Assembly (NCBI GenBank): GCA_037962975.1
Contig: CM075675.1
Location: 46,670,501 to 46,734,500 of the forward strand
Direction of reading: 5' to 3'
Source: Clitoria ternatea
Taxonomy: Eukaryota; Streptophyta; Magnoliopsida; Fabales; Fabaceae
Length of the DNA stretch: 64,000 nt
Below are positions 60,891 through 64,000 of this stretch, in pieces. Within the stretch, counting starts at the first letter, position 1. Each line of letters opens with the position of its first letter. The notes below the pieces were generated by a model, which did not search any database, had not been told where the DNA came from, and worked only from the letters and a program-made list of their open reading frames with translations. A program made the translations under genes and the position numbers.

Positions 60891-63104
60891 TGTCACGACC
60901 TGGATCGCGGCGGAGGCCGACCGTAGAAAGAAAATTAGGTTTCCCGAGTTTCCTCCGAAAACCGTGGAGTCGCCACTAATGTTTTTAAGGTAAAACATCA
61001 GAAAAAACCTTAACGTGAAGGTACTGGTCATAAATTAAGATTTTAAGTTCGGGAGTCTAATTACAGGTGGGGAAGGTATTAGCACCCCACACTGTCCGTT
61101 TTAAACGGTTACCCTAAATTGTTTAAGTTTGAATAATCCTACTAATTTATAATTTAAACCTCTTAGAGATGCCTCATGGATTTGTGGTTGATTTAATGAT
61201 TTTTAAAATTATAAACTTTATGATTAACAGGACGTCTCGTCCAAATTAATCGAGTTATCGTTAAAAGCGTGATGATTTTATTTTTACTAGTAAAAAGGAT
61301 ATATATTTTTTTAAAATTTGGGCCCGACAGGAATAATTGTTCCCGCTCCTACGTATTCCCCAAGCGTTAGGGGAAATCAGGGTTACGTAGTTCTTTGTGT
61401 TATTTTAGAAAATTCGAAGTAGATTGAAAAACGTCGAGATTTAAAAAATATTAACCAATAGGACGTCTCGTCCAAATTGATTTCAAGTGGTGTGTTATTT
61501 TTAGAAAACAAAAAAACCTTGGGTTTTATTGATTTTTTATATATATTTTTAGAAGGAACCTTAAAATTAGTTTAAGAATGAAAAGCGTGGTTAGGGACCT
61601 AGATTAATAGGACGTCTCGTCCAAAGAATCTATAGAGATATTTCATTTGTTAAAAAATATTTCTTATGGTCTGAAATTAATTATGAGACAATTAAAGACT
61701 TATTTTTATTTGAAAAACTTAGGCCAAAAGGGCGTCTCCTTCAAATTGGTCCCTAACGTGAATATATTAATTTTTGTTACCTATTGGTATTGCTAACAAT
61801 CCTTTATACTCTAGTAATTAAGTATAGGTTAACGGGATGTCTTGTTTAAACCAATCCTAGCATAAAGATTTTAATTTTAAGCACATACCAATATTAATTT
61901 TGTTTCTCTATTTTACAAATGAAATACTCTAAACTTAATTAGTAGCAAACATTAACAGGCACTCAATGATACTAATTATTAGAATATTCCAAAAGGGGGA
62001 GAGATTCTATTTTTTAAGAAGCTAAGATTTCATGTAATTGCAACAAGAAAAAGAAGGAAGAGATACCTGGAGTTGTCTTTCCTAACAGTGTCAATTCTTC
62101 TAATGCTGGCCTTGCGTTTTTTCCTCTCGTTATTTTATTCTCCGCGTGAATACTATATAACTTTGTGAATTGCTTTTTTTTCCCCTCTCTCTACGTGAGT
62201 TCTCTCTATATAATGTGTATATTTTCAGCCCTCTCTCTATTTTTTAATGACGTGAACTATTTGGCCCTGCTCTCTCTTCTTTTCTCTCGCGGTCCCCCTC
62301 CATTCTATTAGCTTATATATATATAATATAAAACCTGATTCACACTCCCTTTTTTCACGTGAACTGCTTCTGCCTCCCCCTGATTCACGTTTTTATCTTT
62401 TATATATTTTATAATTTTTTCTTTATCTTTTAGTATTTAATGTGAATAGATAAAAAAAATCTAATTCCTTTGGCTCTCCTCTTATCTCCTCAGCGTTACT
62501 GTTATCAAAACTCCTTTTGTTTCCTTTTTTTAAAATTATCTGTATATCTCTCAATGCATATGCTTAAAAGAATAATAAAAAAAAAGCTATCCGCGTCATC
62601 CCTTTTTATATATCTATGCGTGACAGATTTTTCATTTGTATTATAGTACATGAGATTTTGTTATTATATGTATATATAATTATATAATTTGATAAGTTGA
62701 TTTTGATATGTATATATCTTTAAAACTTTATCCCCTTTTAAGAATCCAAAAACTAACTTCAAGAGCTTTATCTCATTTTTATAATATATTTATTTAAAAG
62801 CTTTATCTCTTCCTATTCAAAAACTCTATCTCAAATTCTCTAATCTCTTAAAGATCTGATCCTTTATAAAATTTAAACTTTAAACTTCCTTTTTAAAATT
62901 TCTCTAAGATTAAAATTCAAAATTCAAATTTTATGGTTTTGATAAGAATTTAAAAATTACAGAAATCAAAGTCTGGATCAATAATTTAAAATTCAAACAA
63001 GCCCACAGGTTCACTTTTCTTAAAAAATAAATTATTTTTTATTTTTTACTTTTTTTATTTTTTTGGAAATTTTAAATGGACCCGGACAAAATTGGGTAGC
63101 AACA
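60891..63104 (-). repeat. Ogre-like LTR (2214 bp)
   Basis: On the minus strand it begins TGTTGCTACCCAATTTTG and ends CCAGGTCGTGACA (TG...CA). The side toward lower coordinates is a PBS; the side toward higher coordinates is a PPT. It contains five spaced palindromic motifs (61230-61846) and T/C-rich sequence at 62100-62900. Confidence 0.82.
61230..61846. repeat. Five spaced GGACGTCTCGTCC motifs in the Ogre-like LTR
   Basis: Perfect copies lie at 61230-61242, 61461-61473 and 61610-61622. Degenerate copies lie near 61730 (GGGCGTCTCCTTC) and 61834 (GGGATGTCTTGTTT). Each is preceded by 'taaca' or 'aata' and mostly followed by AAATTxxT. GGACG-TCT-CGTCC is an inverted repeat. Confidence 0.88.
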
Positions 63105-63120
63105 GCTTGCCCCTCTTTAC
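63105..63120 (-). other. Polypurine tract of an Ogre-like element
   Basis: The minus strand reads GTAAAGAGGGGCAAGC directly before the LTR start TGTTGC. Confidence 0.78.
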
Positions 63121-63189
63121 TTTTCTCTTACTGCGTTGCAGTAATAGATAAGTAAAGACAATGCGAAAACAATTTTGTCCAGGGTGCTA

Positions 63190-64000
63190 ACGACGAAGAA
63201 ATTAAAATGGTGCCTCACTCGGCGACTGGAAATTTAAATGATGCCATGCTCGGCGACTCGGAAAAAAGAGTGCCTCGTTCGGCAACTGTAAGAATAAAAT
63301 AATGCTCCACTCGACAATTGAAATGGTGCCCCGTTCGGCGATTGAAAAGTAAAATGGTGTCATGTTTGGCGGTAAGAAAGTAAAATTGTGCCTTGTTCGA
63401 CAACTGGACAATAAAATGGTGCCCCGCTCGGCGACTAAAGTTTAAATGATGCCATGTTTGGAGAAAAAAAAGTAAAATGGTGCCCCGTTCGGCTACTGAA
63501 AATTAAAAGAGTGCCCCGCTCGGCGACTGGAAATTTAAAAGATGCCATGTTTGGCTCTAGGAAAATAAAATGATGCCCCGCTCGGCAATTGAAATGGTGC
63601 CCCTTTCGGCGATTGAAAAGTAAAATGGTGCCATGTTTGGCGGTAAGAAAGTAAAATTATGCCTTGCTCGGCTACTGAAAAGTAAAATTGTGCCTTGTTC
63701 GACAACTAGAAAATAAAATGGTGCCATGCTTGGCGAAAGGAAAGTAAAATGGTGCCCTGCTTGGCTACTGGAAATTAAAATTGTGCCTTGTTCAGCAACT
63801 GGAAAATAAAATGGTGCCCCGCTCGGCGACTAAAAATTTAAATGATGCCATGTTTGGAGACAGAAAAAGTAAAATGGTGCCCCGCTCGGCTATTGAAAAG
63901 TAAAATTGTGCCTTGTTCGGTAACTGGAAAATAAAATGGTGCCCTGCTCGGCAATTGGAAAGTAAAATGATGCCCCGCTTGGTAACTGAAAAGTAAAATG
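63190..64000. repeat. Tandem-repeat array in the Ogre 3' untranslated region
   Basis: About 25 units of roughly 25-37 bp follow the scheme AAAATGGTGCCCCGCTCGGC then GACTGGAAATT, with variants (TGCCATGTTTGGCG; TTGTGCCTTGTTCGACAACT). They run off the right edge. Units are mixed in a higher-order pattern: the series 'ccccg...ccatgtttgg...ccttgttcg' recurs. Short open frames here are repeat translations and not genes. Confidence 0.93.

Noticed and set aside
63202..63411. Overlapping minus-strand frames in the right-edge array
   Set aside because: They are translations of the tandem repeat units; repeat periodicity alone keeps them open.
63190..64000. Possible CRISPR-like array
   Set aside because: Units are contiguous and variable in length with no unique spacers, and the context is a plant retrotransposon.

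Overview
This window is plant nuclear DNA, most likely from a phaseoloid legume (Glycine, Phaseolus or Vigna type). I infer this from an intron-containing CYP72A-type cytochrome P450, a CC-NBS-LRR pseudogene of the RPP13-like/RPPL1 kind, a captured fragment of a plant vacuolar H+-pyrophosphatase gene, and the dominance of Ty3/gypsy (chromovirus-like and Ogre/Tat-like) and Ty1/copia retrotransposons. The species cannot be fixed from sequence alone. Only one host gene looks intact. Nearly everything else is transposon-derived, much of it nested.

Layout. 1-4319: the 5' part of a minus-strand Ty3/gypsy element (open gag-protease-RT frame, PBS, 2.3 kb LTR), set against an older LTR remnant (4320-5045). 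5046-10231: non-coding repeats. 10237-10918: a near-perfect foldback whose two arms look like outward-facing LTR ends, bounded by a 5 bp duplication. 10924-17318: mostly non-coding, with exon-like scraps, a copia gag scrap and a probable copia-type LTR. 17327-17949: a non-autonomous hAT element. 19829-22650: a broken NBS-LRR gene on the minus strand.

24847-46718 is the 3' part of a plus-strand copia-type element D (decayed extra ORF, PPT, LTR). Its ORF is interrupted by two insertions; one is an antisense solo LTR of D's own family. D's LTR is split by a 3.1 kb solo LTR A (TSD TTGTA). A is split by a full-length gypsy element B (33604-45470, TSD CCTCC). B's right LTR is split by a 1.55 kb Mutator-like element (TSD TTATTTTTA) carrying an H+-PPase gene fragment. 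B has two LTRs that are almost identical, yet its gag-pol has five stops and a frameshift.

46719-52300 holds the intact five-exon CYP72A gene (49066-51755), with a duplicated promoter block just upstream. A ~210 bp direct repeat flanks the locus at 46790 and 56005. After a LINE RT scrap (52650-52935) and a Stowaway-like MITE come a 1.7 kb repeat element with a hAT element inside it (54011-55721), a solo LTR (57356-59613, TSD ACATT), and an Ogre-like LTR (60891-63104). The Ogre-like LTR has a PBS on one side and a PPT plus a tandem-repeat array on the other, which suggests tandemly joined Ogre copies.

The genes do not form a pathway. The biological interest lies in transposon nesting, gene-fragment capture, inverted LTR structures that could feed small-RNA silencing, and short motif clusters inside LTRs.
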